Positions 11,367 to 22,497 of a stretch of 64,000 nucleotides of DNA are shown piece after piece. The notes under the pieces were generated by a model, which made no database searches, was not told where the DNA came from, and was given only the letters and a program-made list of their open reading frames with translations. Location: NCBI GenBank assembly GCA_963693285.1, contig OY848927.1, positions 2,668,501-2,732,500 of the forward strand, read 5' to 3'. The position numbers were made by a program, and so were the translations under genes. How positions within the stretch are numbered: the stretch's first letter is position 1; the number at the start of each line of letters is the position of its first letter. The stretch is from Xestospongia muta. Taxonomy: Eukaryota > Porifera > Demospongiae > Haplosclerida > Petrosiidae.

Positions 11367-11375
11367 TATATATTG

Positions 11376-11725
11376 ATCACTGGATACTCCACTTTTTTAC
11401 TTAAAAGTATTTTCTACTTAGTTACCTTTTTCATAATTTGGGCATTACCTTCATACCACAGTACATTTTATTGTATACTTCAAGGATGTTGAAGGAAAGT
11501 GTTTGCTACAAATAATGTTTCATAATCTCAAAGGGGCTGGCTGGCTAAGACTACTGAGATGTTCTGCTGAATATCCTGAATTGAAAATATCATAAAATAC
11601 ACCACAGGCAATGTTTTTTGTTTCACTTAAGCTATACCAATTTTACAATGTATTGTAAATTGTAAGGCTACTTTTATTGCTAATTGGGTGTGGCTCACAC
11701 CGCCTAAAAAAGCCACGTGGAAAAT
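11376..11725. other. Upstream region of SART3
   Basis: No gene seen. A CACGTG E-box lies at 11713-11718, 8 bp before the SART3 start codon. The spacing suggests it belongs to the SART3 promoter or leader, but this is inference. Confidence 0.4.
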
Positions 11726-14700
11726 ATGGAGAGTTTAAGTGACGACTCAGAGGATGATCATCAATTGTCTGATTCTATAGAGAAAGCTAAATCAAGTGTG
11801 AGTTAAATAACAATCATGAAATTGTTAATAGAAGTGTTACTAAAGGGAACAAACTATCAAGAAGGGATTATCTTATGATTATTATATTATATTGATTGCC
11901 AGTAGCAAAATAATTAAACGTAGTTACAGACATGTTTTCTCATTACATATAACTAGTGTCTTGAGGTATGACAGTAAGTCTACACTATATATTAAGCTTT
12001 AGGGGTGTGACCTCTAGTCAGTCGTGTTATAATAGATCAACTGATATTGACAACAGGTAGTTCTTCATTGAGAGGTGGCTATATTTGGCTAGGTCATATA
12101 ATTATGTCATACTTTACTCATGTGTTACTTTGATATGTATCATTTCAGTTAAAGGCAAACCCCTATTATTATGACACACACGTGGAGTTAATTAAACTCT
12201 TAAGAACAGCTGGAGATCTAGATGGAGCAAGAACAGCCAGATATAATATGGCTGACATTTTTCCACTTGATGAAAGTAAGTACTCAACAACACTGGATGT
12301 ATTATATTTCACCAAACACTTAACAGCCATTAGCCCATAATGATCATCTTCATTAGTAGATGTGAAACACACTAAAACAATTCTATTATTTAAATTCAAC
12401 TTATTTCTAGGAGTTGATAAGATTATTGGGTGATATGTGTAGGCCACACCTTACCAACACATTGCACTTGGCTCCACCTACTAGTATAGTTCACTCAACT
12501 TAAAAGCAGTGTTGGTCATTAGTAGTGTTGTCAATATTTCTTTATGCCCCTATGATTATAGTTTAATGTTTGTATTAATAAACTTATTATTTTAATATAG
12601 AAATATGGCTGGAATGGCTCCAAGATGAGTCTACATTGATTACAATTCCTTCAGCTGCACAGGAACTCAAACAATTGTTTGAAAGAGCAGTAGAAGACTA
12701 CCTTTGTAAGTACTTATAAGCACCCACTAATTATATCTAGTGATTATTATTTTAAGTGACTGCTTTATAAATTGTATAGACTATCTTAATATACGAACAG
12801 TGCTATACAAAGTTGATTACTTGATTAGGCATAATCTTGTAGTATGTTTTGTTACTTTAGTCAGCTAATAAAATAATCATGTGATTGTCATGTGACTTCT
12901 TTTCTAGCTGTACCTATTTGGTTAGAATATGGGCAATTTGCAGTTGATAGTATGTCTGAGGGTTTTGAGTATCCTCGAGAAATCTATGAGAAGGCTATTG
13001 TTGCTGCTGGTTTACATACTAGTCAAGTAAGTGGAGAGGAGGACTTGTAATTGTTTACTCATTATAGGGACACTTAATATGGACTACATATAGAGAATTT
13101 GAAAAGGCCATTCTGAGCTCATTGCAGGTAATTATATAATATGGTAACATCAAATTATACCCAATTATGATAGGAGATCCAGTTTAATGATCCTGATAAT
13201 ATGGAACTTAAGAGCCAGGTGTAAGTTTTAATATACACCATGACATCATTTTGACATCATTATAAATTAGGGAGACTCAGTATGAAAGAGTTGACAAATT
13301 GTACAAACGGCAACTAGCAATACCACTAGTTGGTAAGTTATCGTTAGACACATTTCTATTCTAGATCTTGGAGTCAATGTGTTAATCCTCATTTCTATAC
13401 CAGGTCTTGAGGAGACATTTCAAGACTACCAGTCATTTTCTGAAGTTTCTGTTAGTAAAGACAATCTACCAAATTATGTTAGAGCTAAAAAAAGATTTGA
13501 AGAGTTGTTACCTCATGAAGAACAACTTGTAAGTATTTAATTGTATAGACAATATTATAAACATGTCATGTAATAAGTATGATGGAGTTGGAAGACATTG
13601 TTTGAATTAACAACTTTTAACTTTTCAGATGTCAGTTAGTCCTCCTAGTAGTAGTGTGGAGATATATCAGAACTATATTGATAAACTACACCAACTTAAA
13701 GAGGACACTACTCTTATTAACACTGTCTATCAACGTGCTATTACAGACTGTCCTCTAGATACTAACTTATGGAAACAATATCTCAAGTTTTTAGTAACTA
13801 ATAATATAATGTTATGACATAATAATATATATTGTTTTTAGGATACCAGTTTTTCTCGTATTAAGCCAGTTATTTTAAAAGGTTACTGTCAGTCTATCAG
13901 AAACTGTCCATGGGTGCACGAGTTTTGGGTGGACTGTGTTCGTGTTCAAGAAAGACTTAATGTGGGTCATGAGGAAATCATAGGTGATTAATAGTTTTGA
14001 TCTATGATCAGATCATTGATAAATTATAATACATTCATTGTATTGAAATGTTGTGTGCATCATGATTAAACTACTTGAGATGTATTCACTTTACAATGAT
14101 AACTAATTAAAATAATTAGGGGTTACCTCATTATTTAGCTACCTTTGAGAAGGCTGTAGGTGATAATTTTACTGACAGTGAGAGCTATCTCCAAATATGG
14201 ATAGCCTATTGTGACTATCTTCGTAGACGAGCTAGTAATGAAGGCTCAGGTAACTAATGACTCATAATGACATCATAATGAATTGTATTTCAGGAGAAGA
14301 AGAGCGAGTTGATTTGCAGAAATTATTTCGTAGAGCTCGGGAATATTTGGACACATGTAAGTCTGATAAGAGTTCTTGTATAATGTTTCTCTTAGATTTT
14401 GGAAAGAAAGGTGACCCCCAAGACACTTTAAGTCGCTATCAAGCTAGCCTGGAGGCTCGTTGCTATGGTAACATGGAAGAAACTAGACTGTTATGGACTG
14501 ATGTGATGACTCGTCATGGCAACCAAGCTCAATATTGGCTAGAGTTTGTTGAACTAGAAAGGTACAACTTGTAAAATAAATTGTTAGAAAGATAATTGAA
14601 TTATAATTTTTAAGAAAGTAATTACTTTGTTTTATTAGTTGTTCTCTTTGTTAGAGTATATGGTGATTTGACAAGTTGTCGTAAACTACTACTGATGTCA

Positions 14701-17700
14701 GTGAACTCTGTTAATGATGATCCAGAGAGAGTGTGTACAGCTTTGTTACAATTTGAAAGAGAACAAGGTATATTCTGTTATTATTAAATGTATTACTGGT
14801 ATCAAAGGTACATTGGAGTCATTTGAGATTGCTGTAACAAAGTGTTCAGTACAGTTAGAGAGAATAAAAGAACGAAGAGAAAAGGTTAATTTTTAATTGA
14901 TGAATATAGTGACATCTCACATAGGCTGCAGAAAAGTTTGAGGAGAAGAAGAAACAACAGAGAAAAGAACGAAAACAATCAAAGACAGGTACAATGTTAT
15001 ATAATATTAATAGCACTACTATTAATATTGTCTGCTATTGTTATTATTATGACAATACTGACTTTCACTTTTATTAGGTGGTGATAAGTCACAACAACAA
15101 CAACAACAGAGTTCTCAGTATAAAGCTGGGAAGAAGAGAAAAATGGATGTACCCACTCATGTGTTTTTTACTGAAACCAAAGAAGAGACATCTACAAAGA
15201 AAATGAAAGGTATTATGTGAGTATACTAACAAATATGACCAACATAATGTGTGAGTATACTAACAAACGTGACCAACATGTGTGAGTATACTAACAAACG
15301 TGACCAACATGTGTGAGTATACTAACAAATATGACCAACATAATGTGTGAGCATACTGACAAATATGACCAATATAATATGTTTTTTTCTGTAGTTGAAG
15401 AACAATCTTCTCCTGCTAAGACATCACGTGTAGAGAGTGGTCCTGGTGATGATGAGTCAGCAGATATGGAAGGATTAGAAGAATTTAATCCAGTTGGTTG
15501 GCTAGCTAGAGAGAAGATAGACAAACCAAAACAAGAGACTCCATTAAAGTAACCAATACATATTATTATTACATACATCATCAGTATGTATTTCAGAGTT
15601 CAAGATGATAAGACAGTCTTTGTCAGTAACTTAGCTTACAGTACTACTAAACAAGAACTTGAAGATATTTTTGCAAAGGTCACTAAACTTATTAATTACA
15701 CATTTTATGTGATAGTAATAGTCTAAAGGGATATCAATTTATTGATATGCCATCTCTTCTATACCCTCTCCCAAAATCTTAAGATTATAATTGTATGAAA
15801 TATTGCTGTAGAAATCAGTTATAGTGTAGCATATCATTTAGCATACAAAGTTATAGTGTACCACTTAATGTGTATTGTATTAATATTTCTTATAGTGTGG
15901 TGAGATAGCTGATGTTCGTCTTATTAAAACTCGAGGAGGAGGTGGTAAACTCAATGTATATGCCTATATTGAATATACTAGTACTGAACCTGTCCAACAA
16001 GCTTTAATGATGGATCGTGTTCAACTTAATAATCGTTCCATCTTTGTTTCTCCTTGTGATGCTTCTAGTGACAAACAAAGCAAGGTATTAGTATGATGAA
16101 ATACTAAATGGTTGTCATGGTAACATAGTATAATGACAAAGCTACAGTGTATGTGTCTAACATTGCTCATGATCTTACTGAAAAGCAATTAGAAGAAATC
16201 TTTCAAGAGGTAATCATTTTTAATTGATGTTGTCAAACTAATTTCTTTATGTCTACAGGTAGGCGTGGTCAAAGAGGTCCGGTTGGTACGTAATAGAGAA
16301 GGGCGTTCAAAAGGATTTGGATACATTGAGTACATAACTGAAGTAAGCACCTTTGTCATTTAGTTGGGATGAGCTTTAATTAGAGTAGTCAATAGTGTGT
16401 AACAAATACTCATCCCTAGCTAGTCATACCTCACAGGCAAAAACCACCTGGCAGTCAGAGTTGATTTTCTTAGCAGAAGTTGTGATTGTCATGTTATAGG
16501 AAGTGACAAATCATGGTTATTACTAGTTATTAATGGCTAATTATAACAAGCTAAATTGTCTAAAATATAAAGTACAGCTATTCTTTACTTTTCATCAATG
16601 CTAGGTTGTGTCAACTTGGTTGAATGCAAATTAGTTAGTAATGGACTATTCGCTATAAATTCTGCTAGTGAAAAGAGTTGGATAACAATATCTAGTATCA
16701 TCAAATTAGCCCATTTGTCTTGTGTCCCAGAAAGCAGTTAAAAGCTTTTGCTTTCCTCTTGATTCTTCATGTAAAAAGATTTGAATGTTTCTGATCAATT
16801 TTTTGCACAACTATTGGTGCAGGTGGTTGCTTGAAAAGAGACTCAGCAATTTGATTTCAATGAAGACCTGCTGTTTACATCTTGTATTTGACAAAAACAA
16901 GTCTAAGTATATAAAACTGTAAACTATGTGTACTTATTTTGTGTTTTAATTAATAATTATGAATCAGCAAATTGACTGTGAATGCTAGGTGGTTTTTACT
17001 TGTGGGTGTGGCCAGCTGGGGATATGACTATGTAACAAATTTGTTGGTCACATGATATAAGAAACTGGAACCCATTTTAGTAAACAATGGGAACAAATTG
17101 ATTGATCAAATTGCGTCGGTGGGTTCTATGGAATACCTCTTGTTGTCATAAATGAATAAATAAGTGATACACTATTAATCCGTTTATAGTTCTTTCTTGA
17201 TGGTAAAGATGGTTAGATGGTCTTATGTCCTAATTGTATTTCAATACATATTATATATACTTCTTTGAAAGATGATAGTGATATTAATATAGTACTCAAT
17301 GGTCCATGTACATGAGCTACACATATAGAAATCACTTGATGGAATTTTTCTTTAGTCCTCAGCAAAAGCTGCTGTTTTAAAACTTGATGGACATGAAGCA
17401 TATGGCAAAAATCTTAAAGTTGCTATATCTAATCCACCCAGTAAAGGGCCTCGTCTATCTGGTAAAGGACCACGCCCTGTAGAACGAAGTGGCATTGGAT
17501 CCCATCAAGAGAGAAAAGGTGACAATTATAATGATATGCCAACTGTTAAAAGACCAATGGCACAGTAAGTTCTGGTATGTTTATTGAATGAAGTAGTAGT
17601 ATAACTACCATTAATATACTATCACTAGGAAGGAGTAGTGATTAGATAATATTGATTTAATGGTTTTTAAAAAAACACATCAAGATATAACACAATCATA

Positions 17701-17999
17701 TGAACTAGGAATTGTTTAATGAGAAGAAAGTCATTTGGTGGTAACTCACATTTCATGTTAAAGTATAAGATTATATGTTATGTGTATAACATTTCAGTGA
17801 TATAGTTAATATTGTAGAGTCCAATAATTATTTTTATTGTGTCCACAGAGCACCTAGAACAAATATTAGTCTTGTACCACGAGCTCTAGCTCGTAGGCAG
17901 ACCACTCCTACTACGTCAGCATCAGCATCATCTCAAGAGATCACTACTGAAAAGAAGAGCAATGATGATTTTAGAAAGTTACTTTATAAACAGGAATAA
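11726..17999 (+). CDS. SART3: SART3 / p110 U4-U6 snRNP recycling factor
   Basis: About 24 exons, roughly 905 residues: 11726-11797, 12149-12275, 12601-12705, 12908-13026, 13068-13127, 13174-13220, 13271-13332, 13404-13528, 13629-13793, 13842-13983, 14120-14249, 14294-14356, 14396-14561, 14655-14767, 14808-14884, 14925-14988, 15078-15209, 15395-15548, 15597-15678, 15896-16084, 16129-16209, 16259-16342, 17356-17564, 17849-17999. HAT repeats fill residues about 25-450 (VPIWLEYGQFAV, GHLIWTTYREFEKA). A lysine-rich nuclear localisation region follows, then two RRMs (KTVFVSNLAYSTTKQELE and ATVYVSNIAHDLTEKQLEE) and the terminal NDDFRKLL motif that binds LSm proteins in SART3/Prp24. The family anneals U4 and U6 snRNPs in the nucleus. 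Introns of 40-60 bp dominate. The exon 10/11 junction does not join cleanly in frame with GT/AG sites (see findings). Confidence 0.92.
15210..15380 (+). repeat. Intronic minisatellite in SART3
   Basis: Five units of about 32-37 bp with the core GTGAGTATACTAACAAA(C/T) followed by GTGACCAACAT or TATGACCAACATAAT. The unit starts with GTGAGTA, a consensus 5' splice site, and TACTAAC, a consensus branch point. The array therefore repeats splice-like signals. Confidence 0.85.
16343..17355 (+). other. Longest SART3 intron (1.0 kb)
   Basis: This is the only large intron in the gene. It splits RRM2 between ...GFGYIEYITE and SSAKAAVLKLDG. I see no nested exon or RNA in it. Confidence 0.6.
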
Positions 18000-18200
18000 T
18001 TTTACATTAGTTTGTTAACATTTTGATATTTCCCTTACGTTATAACAGTCATTAAAAAAGAGTAGCATATTACTTTTGAACAATATTATGAGTATGATAT
18101 TTTCAGTAACGCCCACTATAACTGTATTTGGCATCGCTATTTGGCAGTTTGGACAGCTCATTCTTCTATAACAAAGGATCGCTTCTCTGTGGGCAGAGTG

Positions 18201-21200
18201 ATGAATGTCCCTAACAAAGTAATACTTTTACCACTCGTCCTGTTCATATGTTTACTGCTAAATGTTAGGGCATCAAATATCTATGTTAGTCATGACAATG
18301 TAGTCAACGACTCTTCCTGCTGGACTGGAAGAAGGAATTGTTCTAGCATCAACTTAGCTCTAAAAGCCTTGCTGAATCAGAACAGCACTGTCTCAATTTA
18401 TATTGAACAAGGTAGCTACACGCTGTTTAATAGTACAGAAACAAATTTAATAAATTTGCAATATGATGTTGAGATCGCTGGTCTGGCTGAGCCCAATAAA
18501 GTCATTATTAAATGTCAGCATTTTGCTGGTCTTTCGTTCATACGAGTCAATAAGATAAATATTAGAAACTTAACTCTGCTTGGATGTGGTAGTGTCCAGA
18601 TTAGCAGTAGCGTTGATGAAAGAAAGGGCAGCTGGGGATTTTTAAAGTATCAAGTAGCATTGTACATATATGAATGTGCATATCTCAATGTGACCAATAC
18701 ACATGTCAATTCTTCTAATGGTACTGGTCTCACAATCTATAACGCAAAGGGACAAGTGTCTGTTGTACACTCTGTTTTTACCAATAACAAGCCCCCAGGC
18801 TATCAAGAGAATGATGAACATTCTTCATATGGAGGTAGTGGTCTACAAATAGAGTATACATATTGTAATTTGACAAGCAGTTCTCGTAACAATTGTGATG
18901 ATACTGACAGCAGAGTTAGTTTAAATGCCATTTATGTTATCAAAGATACGAAGTTTATTGGCAATGTTGCTAATGGGGGCAATCTCACAACTTATAAAGC
19001 TAGTAATTCAAAATATAATAATTTTGTTTTTGGCAGAGGAGGTGGTTTTTCCATTATCTTCAAGGGCACTACTAGTAAAAACACATTCCTGTTCAGCAAT
19101 ATTGAATTACGAAGTAATCGAGCTCGTTTTGGAGGTGGTTTCTACATTGGTTTTCATGACACAGCTTCTTATAATAAAGTCAATCTTACCAAATTGATTG
19201 TTTCTAGTAACATTAATGAGGGTTTGCACACTGATATATGGGACAAAGATGGAGGAGGAGGAGGCGGAAAGGTGATTTTTACTGGGTCTGATTTTAATCT
19301 ATTTAATAATACACTAGTTATTGAGAACTCTAATTTCTTTGACAATCGTGGTATGACAGGTGGAGGCTTTTCTTTGGAATTAAAATTGGATAGTTTTAAT
19401 AGGTGTAATAATTATTTGAGTATACGTAATTCAAATTTCACTAATAACTCAGCATTCCTTGGATCAGCAGTGTATTTCTCTCAAGCATTTTTATCTCCAT
19501 GTGGACCTACTTGTTTCTATTCAGAAATTAAACAGTTAACTTTTAATAACAACAAACAGATTTGTGAACAAACATTAGAGTCATTTGCTAGTCTCCCCTG
19601 TTCTGGAACATTATATAGCAGTAACATACCGTTGCATTTGACATCATCGTCTTATCAGAATGCTCCAATCTCATTCAGGAACAATTTTGGATCAGCTTTG
19701 GAAGTGCATGCATCATATGTAAAAATTTTAGCTGGAACTACTGTTGAGTTCATTAATAACACAGCTGATTATGGTGGTGCAATAGCACTTTATGATTGCA
19801 GTTACCTTTTGATCTATAACAACACCAAGTATATCTTTACAAACAACATTGCTAATGTCCATGGTGGAGCTATATACTCTGATATCTGCACATCCAATGA
19901 CCAACCTACAACTCTCTCGTCCAAGTGCTTCATACAATATTTTAAGTCAGAAGTACATCCTAACAATTGGAACAGCACATTTATTTTTAATTCTAACTAT
20001 TTGAAGTTAGATGATCAGCATAGCACATCTTCCATCTATGCAGTCAATGCCATTCCATGTTGGCAGGGGACATCTAACATTCCTCTAAATAACTATAATG
20101 ACAAGTTGAATGAAACATTTTGTTGGGAAAATTGGTTCTATGAACCTTTTGATTGTAATGCTAACATTGATTCTGCTCCAGCTTTCATGAAATCTGAATC
20201 CCGAAAAATCAACCTGAGTATACGTCCAGGAGATATTTTGAAACTACCAATAGAAGTTTATGATGGTACAGGTGACAAGAAAAACAATGTTAGTTTGAGT
20301 GTCTGTATCATTTCAGGCTCAGCATCTTTTTCAGAAAGTCGTGCAAATCGTTTGTGCATTAGTACATCAAACAACCAAGTGCATTTATTTTATCATGACA
20401 AAGAACATAGCAGCAATAACAAGAGTATTAACTTAGCGGTGAAAACAAAGGGCCCGGTTTCATTGCAAATTGGCTTTAATGTTTTTTTTGAACAATGTAG
20501 ATGGCCTTTTATCTCAGGTCATGTAAACCAATGTTCTCTCATTAGCGACTTTTTCTGTTGTTCCTCTTCTAACTCTTGTGACTCTTGTAACAAACAATGC
20601 TTTTTAAGTGAACTGGTTTCGAATAAATCTTATGTTAAAGGAAAATTCGGTCATTGCATTTCAGAGGGACATCCACATACAATAACAGGACAATGTCCAC
20701 TCTCCTATTATGATTACAAATGCACTACTTACGAAGACAACAGTACAATGAAATGCATCTCAAACAGAGCTGGTCCACTATGTGGAGTGTGTGCAACAAA
20801 TCATTCAGTACCATTGAACTCTGTTAATCTGGAATGCACTGACTGTTCTACTAATAACTGGGGCTGGTTGTATTTCTTATTATTTGAGATATTTCCAGTT
20901 ACAATCATGGTGAGCCTAATATTAATTTTTAATTTGAAAGTCACTAATGGATCAATCAATGGCTTTATCTTTTACAGTCAAATTATAACTCTTAGCATTC
21001 CCAGTTGGTTTTATCCTGCTTGGATGACCAATCTTTGGCTAGAGGACAAAGCAATTGTTGGTACACCAAACACAGAGGTATACAAATTCAGTGCATCAAC
21101 ATTTCCTTTTAGCATTTGGAATCTAAATTTCTTGACTGCTATTCCTCCAACAAAACTTCCAATTTGTATTACCAAGAGTATGGGCTCCTTAGGTGCTATA

Positions 21201-22337
21201 GCATTCTGGTATGTTGTTGCTGTCTATCCTTTAATATTACTAGTACTACTGTATATCTGGTTAGTAATGTATAATGAGAGCTATCGATTTGTTGTCAAGG
21301 TGACTCGTCCTGTTCATCAACGATTAGCTCGGTTATGGCAGATGCTGAGAATTGAACCATCTTTGACTGACTCTATTGCTATTATATATATTGTGTGCTT
21401 CTCACAACTTGCTAATACCTCCTTTAAACTGCTGCATTACACTATTGCATATGATGTTGAAAATAAGGCAGATTCTAGAACAGTTTTCTTTTATGATGGA
21501 TCACTACTCTACTTTGGCTGGCCACATGCTTTAGCAGGACTATTAGCTATTAGCATTCTTGTATCAATGGTTATTCTTCCCATGTTTTGTCTTTTACTGT
21601 ACCAGTTTCAATTTACTCAGCAATTCCTAAATTACTTCAAGTTAAAAAGGGAAGGCTTGTCAGCATTATTTGATGTCTTCACTGGTGGTTTTTATAATGG
21701 TTCCAACAAGACAAGTGATTGTCGATATTTTGCCGGTCTTTTTCTGTTTCTACGAATTGCAATAATGTTGATCTACTTCACTCCATATTATGATTTGATG
21801 ATAATTCCTTTTCTTCAAATGACATTCACAATAGTAGCAGCTGGTACAATTATGATAATACGTCCCCATTCCAACAATATCCACAATCTCACAAATTTTC
21901 TCATGCTACTGTTACTGGCTTTACTAAGTGGGCTCACATTTATATCACCGAATAAAAAGACACTAGTAGCTGTTATATTCATCATGTATATGCCTTTATT
22001 GTTTGCATTTGGATACTTCCTTGTATGGAGTTTAATAAAGGTACAACTATGCTTGTCATTGCAAAGGGAGGTGAGGAATCGTATACTGACTAATACCAAC
22101 GTGCCAAGTGAAGAACATTACTCTTATCTTCAAAGTGGATCTATATCACACCATTTTCCTGATCGTATTCTCAACCCAGATGACTATGATGAAATCCATG
22201 TAAGTGGTGTCTCTCCATGTGATCATTCCATTATGAACTCTAATGCAATACCTGGGTCTAATTCTGTGGCTCTACGTATCACATCCTCTACAACTTATGG
22301 AAGTATTAATGGTACAACTACTGACTCAGATCAATGA
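18201..22337 (+). CDS. Single-exon parallel beta-helix ectodomain plus multipass membrane protein
   Basis: 1378 residues from the ATG at 18201. The frame is open upstream, but this Met directly precedes a signal peptide (KVILLPLVLFICLLLNV). Residues about 28-620 show right-handed beta-helix (pectin-lyase-fold) features: repeated short strands with N-rich turns and recurring GGGF/GGA motifs such as SVFTNN, SNFTNNSAFLGSA and ANVHGGAIYSD. A cysteine-rich juxtamembrane segment follows (about 770-885), ending RAGPLCGVC...CTDC. About nine hydrophobic segments then run from residue 885 to 1278, starting WGWLYFLLFEIF and including SINGFIFYSQIITL and CRYFAGLFLFLRIAI. A cytoplasmic tail of about 100 residues is Ser-rich. 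I know this CGVC/NGFIFY multipass architecture from large sponge and other early-animal families of unknown function. A receptor or adhesion role is inference. It starts 200 bp after SART3 and has no intron. Confidence 0.85.
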   Translation: MNVPNKVILLPLVLFICLLLNVRASNIYVSHDNVVNDSSCWTGRRNCSSINLALKALLNQNSTVSIYIEQGSYTLFNSTETNLINLQYDVEIAGLAEPNKVIIKCQHFAGLSFIRVNKINIRNLTLLGCGSVQISSSVDERKGSWGFLKYQVALYIYECAYLNVTNTHVNSSNGTGLTIYNAKGQVSVVHSVFTNNKPPGYQENDEHSSYGGSGLQIEYTYCNLTSSSRNNCDDTDSRVSLNAIYVIKDTKFIGNVANGGNLTTYKASNSKYNNFVFGRGGGFSIIFKGTTSKNTFLFSNIELRSNRARFGGGFYIGFHDTASYNKVNLTKLIVSSNINEGLHTDIWDKDGGGGGGKVIFTGSDFNLFNNTLVIENSNFFDNRGMTGGGFSLELKLDSFNRCNNYLSIRNSNFTNNSAFLGSAVYFSQAFLSPCGPTCFYSEIKQLTFNNNKQICEQTLESFASLPCSGTLYSSNIPLHLTSSSYQNAPISFRNNFGSALEVHASYVKILAGTTVEFINNTADYGGAIALYDCSYLLIYNNTKYIFTNNIANVHGGAIYSDICTSNDQPTTLSSKCFIQYFKSEVHPNNWNSTFIFNSNYLKLDDQHSTSSIYAVNAIPCWQGTSNIPLNNYNDKLNETFCWENWFYEPFDCNANIDSAPAFMKSESRKINLSIRPGDILKLPIEVYDGTGDKKNNVSLSVCIISGSASFSESRANRLCISTSNNQVHLFYHDKEHSSNNKSINLAVKTKGPVSLQIGFNVFFEQCRWPFISGHVNQCSLISDFFCCSSSNSCDSCNKQCFLSELVSNKSYVKGKFGHCISEGHPHTITGQCPLSYYDYKCTTYEDNSTMKCISNRAGPLCGVCATNHSVPLNSVNLECTDCSTNNWGWLYFLLFEIFPVTIMVSLILIFNLKVTNGSINGFIFYSQIITLSIPSWFYPAWMTNLWLEDKAIVGTPNTEVYKFSASTFPFSIWNLNFLTAIPPTKLPICITKSMGSLGAIAFWYVVAVYPLILLVLLYIWLVMYNESYRFVVKVTRPVHQRLARLWQMLRIEPSLTDSIAIIYIVCFSQLANTSFKLLHYTIAYDVENKADSRTVFFYDGSLLYFGWPHALAGLLAISILVSMVILPMFCLLLYQFQFTQQFLNYFKLKREGLSALFDVFTGGFYNGSNKTSDCRYFAGLFLFLRIAIMLIYFTPYYDLMIIPFLQMTFTIVAAGTIMIIRPHSNNIHNLTNFLMLLLLALLSGLTFISPNKKTLVAVIFIMYMPLLFAFGYFLVWSLIKVQLCLSLQREVRNRILTNTNVPSEEHYSYLQSGSISHHFPDRILNPDDYDEIHVSGVSPCDHSIMNSNAIPGSNSVALRITSSTTYGSINGTTTDSDQ

Positions 22338-22497
22338 TTGTGATGAACATCTATTCATTCTGGTTTATCTATTTATTTGTTAAATTAATGATCATTGTGT
22401 GTGATATTTTCTTTACAATTTTTAATTATAGTAACTTTGTTCTGTCAGTGATTTTGATTTGAAACAATGCAATAATTTTAAAAAATTATATAAAACA

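Noticed and set aside
18141..18200. Upstream extension of the beta-helix gene by 20 codons
   Set aside because: It would start at TTG; the ATG at 18201 directly precedes a good signal peptide.
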